The notes under the pieces are model-generated. The model made no database searches. It was not told where the DNA came from and was given only the letters and a program-made list of their open reading frames with translations. 64,000 nt of DNA from Mycosarcoma maydis (lineage: Eukaryota > Basidiomycota > Ustilaginomycetes > Ustilaginales), in contig NC_026487.1 of assembly GCF_000328475.2 (NCBI RefSeq), positions 558,001 through 622,000 of the forward strand. Reading direction: 5' to 3'. Every line of letters starts with the position of its first letter. The stretch's first letter is position 1. Positions 39,777 through 49,649 of this stretch are shown piece after piece. A program made the translations under genes and the position numbers.

Positions 39777-42728
39777 TCAGAAAAACACGACGCAACGTTG
39801 CAGGTCCCAGCCCAACTGCTTGAGACCGTCCGAGACAGCTTTTTCCATCGGAGGGGGACCGCAGACCAGCGCCAAAGTATCCTCGAGCTCGTCCTCCGAA
39901 GCAGGCTTTGCCGGTGGTGGTGGCAGGTGCGTCCTAAGGACATTGGCAGTGATATGGCCGCGGCCCATACTCCAGTTGGCTTCGTTTTCAGGAGTGCAAT
40001 TGCTGAGCACATGCCAGACTTTAAGATTGCCTTTCAACGCTACTCGCAAGCGTTCTAGCTCTTCGCGGATCAGGATATCCTGTTCCGTGCGGTTACCGTA
40101 CACGATCCAGATCTGGATGGGGTCTAAAGCAGGGCTCGAAGGATTCGAGGCATCGAGCACTTCGTCGGCGATCGCTTTGAGGGTCGACCAGATGGGCGTG
40201 ATGCCCGATCCACCGGCGATCATGGCGAGCTTGCGAACGCGACGCACCGCGCTGGCGGGTTTCCAGCGGATCTGCTGCTGACCAAGATAGGTGAAGGATC
40301 CAAGAGGTCCCTTGAGTTCGATCGTCAGATCGTCTGAGGGCGAAGACACATCGATCTTTTCGAGAAGCATCGTCATCTTTCCTCCTTCGAATGCGGGTGC
40401 CGACGTAGCAGCTGCATCGCTCGGGAAGTAGACCTTGATCAAGATGTCCAAGAAGCCACGCTGTGTGTTACCACTGTATGGTGTGTAAGCTCTTTGTACC
40501 ATCTCTGTCTCGCCTGTTCTTGCGTTTTTCGAACGCACACGCACGAAGACGTGCTGGCCCACGGGAAGCCCAAGCTCTTGATCTTCGCTTCCTAGAGCAA
40601 AGCGGAAGATCCTCGCATCTGGTGAGATGATTTGCTTGCTCACGAGTCGTGTAGCTCGCCATTTCTTGGGATCGAGGAACGGCTTGCTGAGATCCAAGAC
40701 TTCCCCCTCCGTGGTGGCTGCAGGAGGCGCTGCATCTTGTTTCTCGAGTCTACCGAGGTGGAAATCTCGAAGCATCTTTTTGGCGTCCATCGAGTGGATT
40801 GCCATGAAATCTTCGGTAGCGTCTTCTCCGGCGACAAGACGGATCGATTGATCTCCTCCGGGGTGGTCTTTCAAGAAGCCAGTCCCGTCATAGACATGAC
40901 CGTGGACGACAAACCACGGCTCAGGTCCCTCGCCATCACCGTGAGCAGCCAGATCGGCGGCCGTGATTATGGTATCAGCTTTGGATGGGTCGATCATGAT
41001 CGCTTTCGGGTCCACTTTGGCTTCCTTGGCCGCGGCTAGTGTGTTCGCATCCGTTTTGCAAGACTCGACGGCCTTGGCTTCGCCAAACTGAGGATAGCGA
41101 GGGTTGAGACCAGCCTCGTTCATCCTCTGCATCCAGCCGCCAGGGGCATTGCCGGCGAGCGTCGGATGCTCAAAGCGGATCTGGTTGCCGTTCTCGCCTT
41201 CGCGATGCACAGCGACGCGGAACCACCATGAGTTCATCATCGAAGTGGCGTTCCAGTACATGTCGCGGGGCATAGTCGCCAGACCTTCGTCCAGCGCTCG
41301 AACCGAGATCACCTTGACATCCTTGGCGATGATGTCCGCTTGCACATCGACATCGAGACGCCAGAAGCACCAGGAGAAGCTCATTTCGGTGGCGCTGAGA
41401 TCCAGCGTGCCAAAGTACTCGTGCCCCTGGATCGGATACATGCGGTACAGATCTTCAGGGTAGTGAATCGAGGCACACTTCCAGCTATGACCATCGTCGA
41501 GTGAGATTTCGACTCGGTGGATACGACGGCCACCGCCCGTGTACGCATAGCCTTCAAGAGGGAGCATCTGCGGACTGGACGTAGATGGTTCGGCAACATT
41601 GACGACCTGATCATGATCAGGCGAGCAGATGGCAGCATTGACGTTGAGATCGTTGATAATGTACTTTGGATCGTACCACCAGTGCATTTCGCTTCTGGCC
41701 TGATCGGCGGTCACTTCGGTGGGAAGCACCTTGTTGTCGTGAAAGTGCAGATGATGCTGGCTCTCGCGATCCGAAACTTCGATGCGCTCGAGCCACTTGA
41801 CCATTCTGCCACCGATCTGACCTGGCACTACGAGACGCAAAGGGTAGCCATGATCCGGAGAGAGGTCTTCACCATTGAGACCCCAAGCGATCAGCATGCC
41901 CTTGCACCTGTCGAGCGCCCAGTTGAGTCGCTGCGAAGTGCCGTACTTTCCCTTAGGCAGCTCGTCGGCGCCCTCAAAGACGACATGTCTGGCCCGACCA
42001 GGCACAGCCACATCGTATGAAGGGAAAGAAGAGAGAAGTGGATTCTTGGGCTTGCAGTAATCGAGAATGTCGGCGAGGTAGACTCCGGTAAATAGACCCG
42101 TCGAGACACCCGCGGCGCCCCAGTTGAAACCGAGGCCTTTAGCGACCATGTTTTGCTCTTTTCGTCTGTTACCGGCACATACGAGGGTGATGGGGAGGGT
42201 GACTGTAGGAAACTTTTCCTTGAGATCCTTGATACTGAGCTCAACCTCTTGCTCTACGAGACCATGAACCTTGAGCTTCCAGTTTTCAGCTTGCTCACGA
42301 GTAACCCGCGGCGTGTCACCGTGCGAACGTACGTAAAAGAGGTTCTGAGGAGTGAGAAACCCTTTGGAAAAGAGCTCTGAGAGAGGTGCTTCGCTGTTGA
42401 AGGGATGTTTGCCAGTGAGACGGATCATGCGCTCATCTCGAGCGATCCAGTGATCCGGAGTGTTGGCGTCACTAGTCAATGGTTGCACCGCCTCCGTGGC
42501 TGGGATGGCGGGTAGGACATTCTCGTTGTAGTCCTTGCGAGGCTGAAAGGGATCGATCGACTCGATGGTCTTTGCCGCCAAGACGGTCGGACTCGAAGGC
42601 TCTGGTGTGGTAGCCGACGAGGATCGCGAGGATGCCGGTGATGACGACGATGAGAAACCTTTCAAGTCGTCCCCCTTTTCAGAGGATGTCTTTGATGATG
42701 TAGAGCTCGAGGTTGTGGAGATCGTCAT
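39777..42728 (-). CDS. nar1: Assimilatory nitrate reductase (Mo-pterin, cytochrome b5, FAD)
   Basis: This cytosolic enzyme reduces nitrate to nitrite with NAD(P)H, the first intracellular step of nitrate use. The 983-residue product has a Ser-rich leader of about 50 residues. The sulfite-oxidase-type molybdopterin domain follows (VRSHGDTPRV; the Mo-ligand Cys in LVCAGNRRKEQN near residue 184; NWGAAGVSTGLFTGV), then the dimerisation domain (HHLHFHDNKVLP, YTGGGRRIHRVEISLDDG). The cytochrome b5 domain carries LKDHPGGDQSI near 622. The ferredoxin-reductase-type module has RAYTPYSG near 749 (FAD), IAGGSGITPIWSTLK near 839 (NAD(P)H) and the CGPPPMEKAVSDGLKQLGW end. No intron. The gene lies head-to-tail with nitrite reductase on the same strand, with GATAA sites upstream. 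Whether NADH or NADPH is used cannot be told here. Confidence 0.97.
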   Translation of the reverse strand: MTISTTSSSTSSKTSSEKGDDLKGFSSSSSPASSRSSSATTPEPSSPTVLAAKTIESIDPFQPRKDYNENVLPAIPATEAVQPLTSDANTPDHWIARDERMIRLTGKHPFNSEAPLSELFSKGFLTPQNLFYVRSHGDTPRVTREQAENWKLKVHGLVEQEVELSIKDLKEKFPTVTLPITLVCAGNRRKEQNMVAKGLGFNWGAAGVSTGLFTGVYLADILDYCKPKNPLLSSFPSYDVAVPGRARHVVFEGADELPKGKYGTSQRLNWALDRCKGMLIAWGLNGEDLSPDHGYPLRLVVPGQIGGRMVKWLERIEVSDRESQHHLHFHDNKVLPTEVTADQARSEMHWWYDPKYIINDLNVNAAICSPDHDQVVNVAEPSTSSPQMLPLEGYAYTGGGRRIHRVEISLDDGHSWKCASIHYPEDLYRMYPIQGHEYFGTLDLSATEMSFSWCFWRLDVDVQADIIAKDVKVISVRALDEGLATMPRDMYWNATSMMNSWWFRVAVHREGENGNQIRFEHPTLAGNAPGGWMQRMNEAGLNPRYPQFGEAKAVESCKTDANTLAAAKEAKVDPKAIMIDPSKADTIITAADLAAHGDGEGPEPWFVVHGHVYDGTGFLKDHPGGDQSIRLVAGEDATEDFMAIHSMDAKKMLRDFHLGRLEKQDAAPPAATTEGEVLDLSKPFLDPKKWRATRLVSKQIISPDARIFRFALGSEDQELGLPVGQHVFVRVRSKNARTGETEMVQRAYTPYSGNTQRGFLDILIKVYFPSDAAATSAPAFEGGKMTMLLEKIDVSSPSDDLTIELKGPLGSFTYLGQQQIRWKPASAVRRVRKLAMIAGGSGITPIWSTLKAIADEVLDASNPSSPALDPIQIWIVYGNRTEQDILIREELERLRVALKGNLKVWHVLSNCTPENEANWSMGRGHITANVLRTHLPPPPAKPASEDELEDTLALVCGPPPMEKAVSDGLKQLGWDLQRCVVFF

Positions 42729-43922
42729 CTTTCCTAACTGCTCGTGTGGTGGAAGTGAGAGAGCGATGGGGATGGGGAAAAGAAAGAATACTCAAGCCGT
42801 TTAGCTGAGCGTGAGAGAATCAAATGACGCCGAACGCTTGACCAAAATTGCGGGGAAGCAAGCTAAGATGCTGATGCCTTTGCGTTTGAATCGCACTGTT
42901 GTAAACGGTCTCAAGGAAGAGCTCGCCACTTGCGACGCACAAGCTAGCAGAAGGAGAGCAACAAGTGTGTAAGGGCTTGCAAAGTAATCGAGCGCAAACA
43001 GAGTGATCGAGACTGTTCTCACTATTCACCAAGTGACCTAACGGCGTCGCGTGGCTTCTAACGGCAACGTCGTACGCTGACGCTCAAGAAATTTGCCAGT
43101 CTCTGCGAGTGCGAGAGATGAAACTTCAGAGATGCACAGATTAGATGAGCCAGTGATTCCCAAGCCTTTCTGACCAAAGCCAGATCATTGGCTGCTCGGC
43201 GTTGTGAGCACATAATGATACTCGTGACTGCCAGTCAGTGAGACTCACGACTCTGATAAGGCTGTATCACAAATGAAAATTTTCGTGATTCGTGATTGGT
43301 GTGATTGATTCATGACAGCTGTGTTGCCTCTATGAAGAAAGTTCTTAGGCCTGATGGGTCCAGGAGATAAGAAGGCCCACCCAGATTTGTCTTCAATTGA
43401 GTGAATAAATAAATAAATAAAAACAAATTGATCGTGAATCGTGAATAGATCCAGGAACGAGCATGACGGCGATGCCTGCTGATAAGGATGGCCGCTTCCT
43501 GCACGGGACTAATCACTAATGAGCGTGCGAATCTGTGCGCCTTTGATCGCTACTCTCCCTACAACGGCATCGCTCCAATGTAAGCAATGTGATTGGTGAG
43601 TTAGCCGAGACTCGGACGACATCCCTTTCCTGCCAATGCGACATTACACCGGGATCAAGCCGTGAGCGGATTTGAATCCAAGCGGAACAGAGATTCATTT
43701 AGTCGAGAGCGCTGGAACGCGGTGCCTTTGCCGGCCGTCTCAGACGCATCTCACAGGACTCCTTGGCCTACACAAGTCAAGACAGCTTTCACAATTTCGG
43801 ATCTTCGTAGACTCGTGACCGTGCTGAATCCTTGTTAAAGGTTGCATGCGTATATACAAAAGTGAAAAGAGATGCTGAAACGTAAAGCGAACCGGTTTTG
43901 TTTTGGGGTTTTTTGTTTTTTT
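42729..43922 (-). promoter_or_regulatory. nar1 upstream region with three GATAA sites
   Basis: A 1.2-kb region separates nar1 from the upstream nitrite reductase gene. GATAA is found on the plus strand at 43255-43259, 43366-43370 and 43481-43485, candidate sites for a Nit2/AreA-type GATA factor. Heptamers occur at 43284-43298 and 43432-43447. A T-rich tract (about 43901-43924) runs up to the nitrite reductase stop. No gene seen. Confidence 0.5.
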
Positions 43923-46900
43923 TTACCAGTCAAGCGAAGACTGTTCACCGCACGAAGCTTTCGTTTTCTTTGCAGGTGGTGAACCTGGTTTGTTAGGACT
44001 CGAAGGGCCCTTTTCCAGTGTGTCCATGTCAAGAGGGCCGGTGATCTCGACCGAGTGAGATTGGCCACCGGCCATGGCATCCGACTCCTCAGTAGCTCGT
44101 CGAAGCATCCATTTGGACGTTGAAAGCACCGCGTCGAGCGCCTCGGTGGGAGGTAGCTTCAGATAGACGAGATCCTTCTCCTCGTCCATCTTGGCTTCAA
44201 ATGTCATAATCGAATAGTCACCATCGTTGCACTTGCCACCTTCCTCATCGGCGTTGGCCGAGAGAATGTAGTTGCGCTTGTGCAGAGGACATGAGACATA
44301 CTCGCGACCCTTGTCGTCTTCACCTACAAGACCGTCGGCGAGCACAAAGGCACGACGAGGTGGGCACATGTTTTGAGCAGCTCGAACACCGCGGCCAGGA
44401 ATGTTCCAAACGGCGATCTGAGTGTCACCGTACTTGATGGTTGCCGAGGAGGGAGAGTCTTTCTGAGGGTCGAGGTCAGTGTACTTGCAGACGCTTCTCC
44501 ATTCCCAGACCGCTTCCTTTGCCACGTCGAGGATGCTGAAGTGAAGCGGTCCTGTCTCGACCGGCCAGTCAGCAGGTCGTTGTTGGTCGCGCTCCGACAT
44601 CATCTCTGATACAGGCTGTGTCTCGTCGGTGTTGACAAATTGACGGAAAGCCTTGTGGCGAGTGGGATCGCGAACCACCTTGGTCCATTCACAGTGGTAG
44701 GTGCCGACGAGCACCTCCATCTCTTTCTCGAGATCCTCGCAAATGCCCAGCTTGTCATCGACGATGACCTCCTTGAGGCCTTTGAGGCCACCGGGGAACT
44801 TCTCGATCCATCGAGCAGTACGCTCAAGCTTGTCGGCCGATCGAATGTAGAAGAGAATGAAACGGTCGAGGATCTTGATCGCTTGGCGCCGGGTAACGTC
44901 TTCAGCGATGAGCTCGGCATGACGCGGTTTAGCACCACCGTTGCCTCCGACATAGACGTTCCAGCCTTTCGTGGTGGCGATAAGTCCAAAGTCTTTGCCC
45001 TGAGCTTCGGCACACTCACGAACGCAGCCAGAGATACCTCCCTTGAACTTGTGAGGAGCTCGAATGCCCTTGTACCTCGTTTCGAGCTCGTGTGCGAGGC
45101 CGACCGAGTCACCTACACCATATCGACACCATGTGCTGCCGACGCACGACTTGACCGTTCGCAGCGCCTTACCATAGGCGTGGCCTGACTCGAAGCCAGC
45201 ATCGACGAGCTTGGTCCAGATGGCAGGAAGGTCCTGCTTTTTGGCACCAAACATGTCGATTCGCTGACCACCAGTGATCTTGGTGTACAGACCGTACTCT
45301 TCGGCCACCTCACCGATCACTTTGAGGCCAGCCGGAGTGATTTCTCCGGCAGCCAGGCGCGGCACAACAGAGTAAGTACCGTCGCGCTGCATGTTGGCGA
45401 GGTATCGATCGTTGGTGTCTTGGGTCTGACGGAGTTGAGGTGCCATGATCCAGTCATTGTAGAGCGAAGAAAGGATGGAACCGATGGCGGGACGGCAGAC
45501 TTCGCAACCGAGACTGTCAGCCTTCTTGCCAACGGTACTCATGACAGTGGTGAAGTCCTTGAGCTTCTTGAATTTGATGATCTGGTAGAGGTCTTGTCGA
45601 CTGTAGGCAAAGTGACCGCAGAGGTGGTTTGAAACTTCGACACCAGCTTCCTTGAGCGCCTTGTTGAGAATAGATGTGCTTAGTGGCATGCAACCACCGC
45701 AGCCGGTACCGCACTTGGTTGAAGACTTCATTTCTCCGATGGAGCGAACACCGCCCTCTTTGACGCAGCGGATAAGATCTCCCTTGGTGACATTGTGGCA
45801 AGAGCATACTTGAGCCTCGTCGGGAAGGTCATCGCCTTCCTCCTCGCCTTCCTTCTTGGCGCCGATAATCAGCTCGGCAGGTGGCTTCTCGATGGCATCA
45901 CCCTTGTTGCAGAGCGCAACCAGCTTAACGTAGTCTTTGACGTCGCCTACCATCATACCACCGAGAAGGTATCTGCCGTCGTTGGTGAAGATATATTTCT
46001 TGTATACGTCCGAGAAAGGATCACGATAGGTGAGGGCTTTGACCGATTTCTTGATCTCTTCAGGGGTCATCTCTACAGCCTCGGCCGACTTTGACCTCTT
46101 CGAAACACCTTTGCTGCCTGGAAGAGGCTTGCTGATCTTGCCCTGATCGGCAAAGAAGTCACCAAAGGAGGCCACGTCAACGCCCATCAACTTGAGCTTG
46201 GTAGAGACGTCGGGTGACTTCATCTTTCGCATAGCGTGGTAAGGACCTTCGGTTAGATTGAAAGCAAGAACTTCGGCCATTTCGATACCTGGAGCGATGA
46301 GGCCAAAAGTCTGCTCTTCGAACGAAGCGCATTCTCCGATAGCATAGATGTTGCGGACGGAGGTGCAGAGGGAATCGTTGACAATGAAGCCGCCTCCGCG
46401 TGCTTTGGTCTCCATACCAGGGATAGCCTTGGCGAGCTCATCCCTGGGCGTGATACCGACAGCAAAGACAAGCATGTCAATATCGAAAGGTTCATCTTCT
46501 TCGCCTTCCTTGCCGTACATGAGCATGCCTGTTAGGCGGCCCTCGTCGTTCCAGATGAGGTCGCGCACACGAGCTTGAAGAAGCACTTCGACACCGAGAT
46601 CTCGGACCTTCTGTAGTACCAAGGTACCGCCCTCTTGATCGAGCTGTCGAGACAGAACCCAGCGGTTACGCTCTACAAGCACAACTTGATCGACCTCCTC
46701 GAGATCCAAGAGCGCCTTGGCGGCTTCGAGACCTAGGAGACCACCACCGATAACACCCGCTTTTCGGATGCGTCGACCAAGGGTCTTGGGCGCATCGACT
46801 GCATATGCAATGATGTCATCCAGGTCCTTGATCGTGCGATAAACGAAAGTTCCCTTGGTTTGATAGAATCGGTCGCGCGTGATGTAGGGTGGCAACGAGG

Positions 46901-47360
46901 CGTCCGATCCGGTGGCCAGGATGCATTCGTCGTAGCGAATCTCGTTGCCTTTTTTGGTGCGAACGATCTTGTTTTCGGCATCAATAGCGGTCACTTGATC
47001 CGAAGTGTGGTATGAGAGCTTGCCTTTGGCGTGCGAAGAGTACCAGCCGAGCTCATTGAGGTAGAGTGACTCGACAGAGCGGTTGGCAAAGTATTGCGTC
47101 AAGCCGACACGGTTGTAGGCAATGTGAGGCTCCTCTCCAAAAACGATTACCTCCCACTCGTCTCGACCGCCTTGAAGGTCATACTTGAGCAGTTTCTCGA
47201 TGAAAGCAATGCCGACCATTCCGAGGCCAACAACACAGGCCCTCTTCCTGTTCTTGGCAGGGAGAACAAGCTCGGGAGTTGTAATTCCGGTGGAGCCCGA
47301 TGCAGAGCTTCCTGGACCAGACGCGGTCCAAGCTGCTGTATCTGTTGGCACTGGCGCCAT
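43923..47360 (-). CDS. nir1: Assimilatory nitrite reductase (NAD(P)H, siroheme)
   Basis: This enzyme reduces nitrite to ammonium with six electrons. The 1145-residue product has an N-terminal FAD/NAD(P)H reductase (ACVVGLGMVGIAFIEKL; AGVIGGGLLGLEAAKAL; VFAVGITPRDELA), a BFD-like [2Fe-2S] domain (VCSCHNVTKGDLIRC, CGTGCGGCMP) and nitrite/sulfite reductase repeats. The siroheme/[4Fe-4S] Cys motifs are CVGSTWCRYGVGDS and GCVRECAEAQGKDFG. A C-terminal Rieske-like domain follows. In that domain the first ligand pair reads C999-P-P where C-x-H is expected, while C1024-P-L-H1027 is intact. ATG at 47360 (MAPVPTDTAAWT) is used; the 46 codons upstream open with TTG. No intron. It is divergent from the nitrate transporter and same-strand with nar1. 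U. maydis literature may use another symbol (nii1). Confidence 0.96.
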   Translation of the reverse strand: MAPVPTDTAAWTASGPGSSASGSTGITTPELVLPAKNRKRACVVGLGMVGIAFIEKLLKYDLQGGRDEWEVIVFGEEPHIAYNRVGLTQYFANRSVESLYLNELGWYSSHAKGKLSYHTSDQVTAIDAENKIVRTKKGNEIRYDECILATGSDASLPPYITRDRFYQTKGTFVYRTIKDLDDIIAYAVDAPKTLGRRIRKAGVIGGGLLGLEAAKALLDLEEVDQVVLVERNRWVLSRQLDQEGGTLVLQKVRDLGVEVLLQARVRDLIWNDEGRLTGMLMYGKEGEEDEPFDIDMLVFAVGITPRDELAKAIPGMETKARGGGFIVNDSLCTSVRNIYAIGECASFEEQTFGLIAPGIEMAEVLAFNLTEGPYHAMRKMKSPDVSTKLKLMGVDVASFGDFFADQGKISKPLPGSKGVSKRSKSAEAVEMTPEEIKKSVKALTYRDPFSDVYKKYIFTNDGRYLLGGMMVGDVKDYVKLVALCNKGDAIEKPPAELIIGAKKEGEEEGDDLPDEAQVCSCHNVTKGDLIRCVKEGGVRSIGEMKSSTKCGTGCGGCMPLSTSILNKALKEAGVEVSNHLCGHFAYSRQDLYQIIKFKKLKDFTTVMSTVGKKADSLGCEVCRPAIGSILSSLYNDWIMAPQLRQTQDTNDRYLANMQRDGTYSVVPRLAAGEITPAGLKVIGEVAEEYGLYTKITGGQRIDMFGAKKQDLPAIWTKLVDAGFESGHAYGKALRTVKSCVGSTWCRYGVGDSVGLAHELETRYKGIRAPHKFKGGISGCVRECAEAQGKDFGLIATTKGWNVYVGGNGGAKPRHAELIAEDVTRRQAIKILDRFILFYIRSADKLERTARWIEKFPGGLKGLKEVIVDDKLGICEDLEKEMEVLVGTYHCEWTKVVRDPTRHKAFRQFVNTDETQPVSEMMSERDQQRPADWPVETGPLHFSILDVAKEAVWEWRSVCKYTDLDPQKDSPSSATIKYGDTQIAVWNIPGRGVRAAQNMCPPRRAFVLADGLVGEDDKGREYVSCPLHKRNYILSANADEEGGKCNDGDYSIMTFEAKMDEEKDLVYLKLPPTEALDAVLSTSKWMLRRATEESDAMAGGQSHSVEITGPLDMDTLEKGPSSPNKPGSPPAKKTKASCGEQSSLDW

Positions 47361-47859
47361 TGTGTGCAGAGTTCGATGGATGTAGAAGGAAGGATGAGAG
47401 GAAGGGTCAGAGGTTGATGGCGAATATCTTTGTTCGATGACACTGGAGAAGAAGGAAGAGGCGATGGGACAAGTAGGAATGAGTAAAGTGGCTAGCAAGG
47501 TACGAAGAATCAGGGTCTGAGCACTAAAAGCTTAGCTTAGGGTCTGAGACGATGGCCTCTTGCAATCTGTTATGGATAACTACAGTCGAGGGTAAAGCAC
47601 GCTGTCTATGCTGAGCCTAGCTTAGATTGGACTAGACCAGGTTGGACCAGGGAAACTAGATCACAAAGGCAAAGCGTCTAACATGTTCACGGGGCTCGCC
47701 AACCAATCCGATTTTGCGCATAGACAAAGGCGGGGAATCGTCTCTGATTTGCGAGCAAGGCGGCAAGAGGCGGAGAAAGGTGCCAAAGACAGAGCAGAGA
47801 CAGATAAGATCACATCTTGATGTGGCGCCTTTCTGATAACACAACAGACGTACTTACCA

Positions 47860-47936
47860 TTCGTGATTTTTGATTTAACTTTAATGATTCGTGATTTGTG
47901 ATTACTCCCCAATCATTCGTGACGAATCACGAATAT
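47860..47936. repeat. Heptamer repeat cluster in the nir1-nrt1 promoter
   Basis: Copies of ATTCGTGATTT, ATTCGTGATTTGTGATT and CATTCGTGACGAATCACGAAT. The last makes an inverted pair around 47926. Confidence 0.75.
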
Positions 47937-48905
47937 CACAGAACAGAATTTGAATCGCACGCACCCAGGTTTGAAGGTTTAAATTCGCGTCGATAATGGC
48001 TTTCGGGCGATTTTCCCCAAGTCAAACAGCGCCTCGGCCTGAAGAAAGGAGAAAGCGAAATCTTATGCATGCCGAAAGATAAGAGAACGAACGAGTGAAG
48101 AAGGCCAGCAAACAACCAAGCAAGCTGCTCTCACATTCATGATTAAAATTCTGTAGTTAACGGTACAAGCTGATAAGCAGCGCCCTTTCAATCCAATGCC
48201 GCTGATTCGTTGGCTCGAATTCGTGATTGCTTTCACCAACATCGATCCAGCCTCGACGGCAAGTTGAGACGGCGTCCGCTCGTTCCCGCTGATTGGAATT
48301 GTCGTTATTCATTGTTCTTCAGAGTTGCTGCCACGAGTGAGTGGCTGTTCTACTGTCGCCGATGTCGCCGAACGTGTGAAATGCACAGAGAGAAGAGAAG
48401 TCAACCCAATCTCGCCGTCTCAGTAAGCGATAATCCCGTTTTCGTTCGGAAAGTTCGTTGGCTTGTCAGGCAAATTCACATTCCTGTACCTCTTTAGAAC
48501 GAGGTTAGCCAGTTTGGAAACCAGTTGCCCTTGAATCTCGTTACTGGAGACCCGAACGCATGGCGAGTTCACACGCCACAGCAGTGCCCTACTTGTAAAT
48601 TACAAGCCAGTGTGTCTCAGACAATCACACTCGCAGCAGACCTCCGAGGCGAGTCTGCATGCCTCGTCCGATTCGTTGACTCCCAACCTGCTGACCGAGA
48701 CATCTCCTGATCTAGATCAATTGTCGCCATCTGATTGGCTCGCTTGGTCGTGTTCCGCTGCAACGCTATGTAACCTCTTCGTTGCGCTCCAGAGTCAGTT
48801 CTACTTTACTTTCGACTGTGAGAACGCAGGACGTTGCAAATGGTGCTCTGACTGTGTCCCGGAATATCCCCTTGTTCAAGCACAAACAGTGTCACGGGAC
48901 ACATT

Positions 48906-48908
<3 letters not shown>

Positions 48909-48940
<32 letters not shown>
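48909..48940. repeat. (GA)n microsatellite
   Basis: About fifteen GA dinucleotides in the divergent nitrate promoter, roughly 710 bp before the transporter start codon. It resembles the GA tract at 11129. Confidence 0.9.
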
Positions 48941-49649
48941 CAGAAGGGAAAGAGACGTTGGAGAAAGAACGGGGAATCAACCGGGCTTCAGCGGCTTGGA
49001 TTTAATCGGGGGTTGGCCGTGACTGATGTGATGCATTGTTCTTACATTGTTCTCGATAAAATCAAAGTGTCTGGAGGCGCTACGGTCTTATCTCCTTGCA
49101 TCTCCTCGCTCGCACGCGTGCCATTTCAAGGCATCATTAAGAATGGCAATCTTATCTGTAATCATCGCTCTCATGTTCTCGACCCTTCTTCTGATTGGCT
49201 TTCCCGTCAATCAGCCCGTCGGGGCTTGTAAGCTTTCTGAAAGGCCGAGAAAATTCATCGTCCCTTCATCTTATCTATCACCTTCTTGGCGGTCCGGCTC
49301 CTGATGAAAGTTCCACGCGAAGATTTGCGATCCTCGGAGCCCCTCAATCAGATTCGCAATCACTTGCGTTGCTCTTCTGATCACAAAGCTACAAACATCC
49401 AATCTCACTGTTCTGTGCACGCACGCACACACACTTGCCCCTTTCGTTTTCACAGCCAGAGCTTTCCTTTCTTCAGCCTGCCTTGTCGCAGAAAGTACTA
49501 ATACACAAGGTACTCCGCTTCGGCCGTAACCTTACTTGTTTGCATCCCATATCTCATCACCCCGTCCTTCATCCCCTTTGCAGCTATCCAACTGCTGCCA
49601 TAGCGCTCTCCGCTGACTTGTCACCATTACGACAGTGTTAGATAGCAAG

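Larger units (their letters stand above)
47361..49649. promoter_or_regulatory. Divergent nir1-nrt1 promoter region with 11 GATA sites
   Basis: A 2.3-kb region separates the divergent nitrite reductase and nitrate transporter genes. By eye I find GATAA at 47575, 47803, 47835, 47992, 48078, 48172, 48429 and 49055, and TTATC at 49088, 49152 and 49271. That is 11 sites against about 4-5 expected by chance. Such sites bind Nit2/AreA-type nitrogen regulators in other fungi. The region also holds a heptamer group (47860-47936) and a GA tract (48909-48940). No gene seen. Confidence 0.6.
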
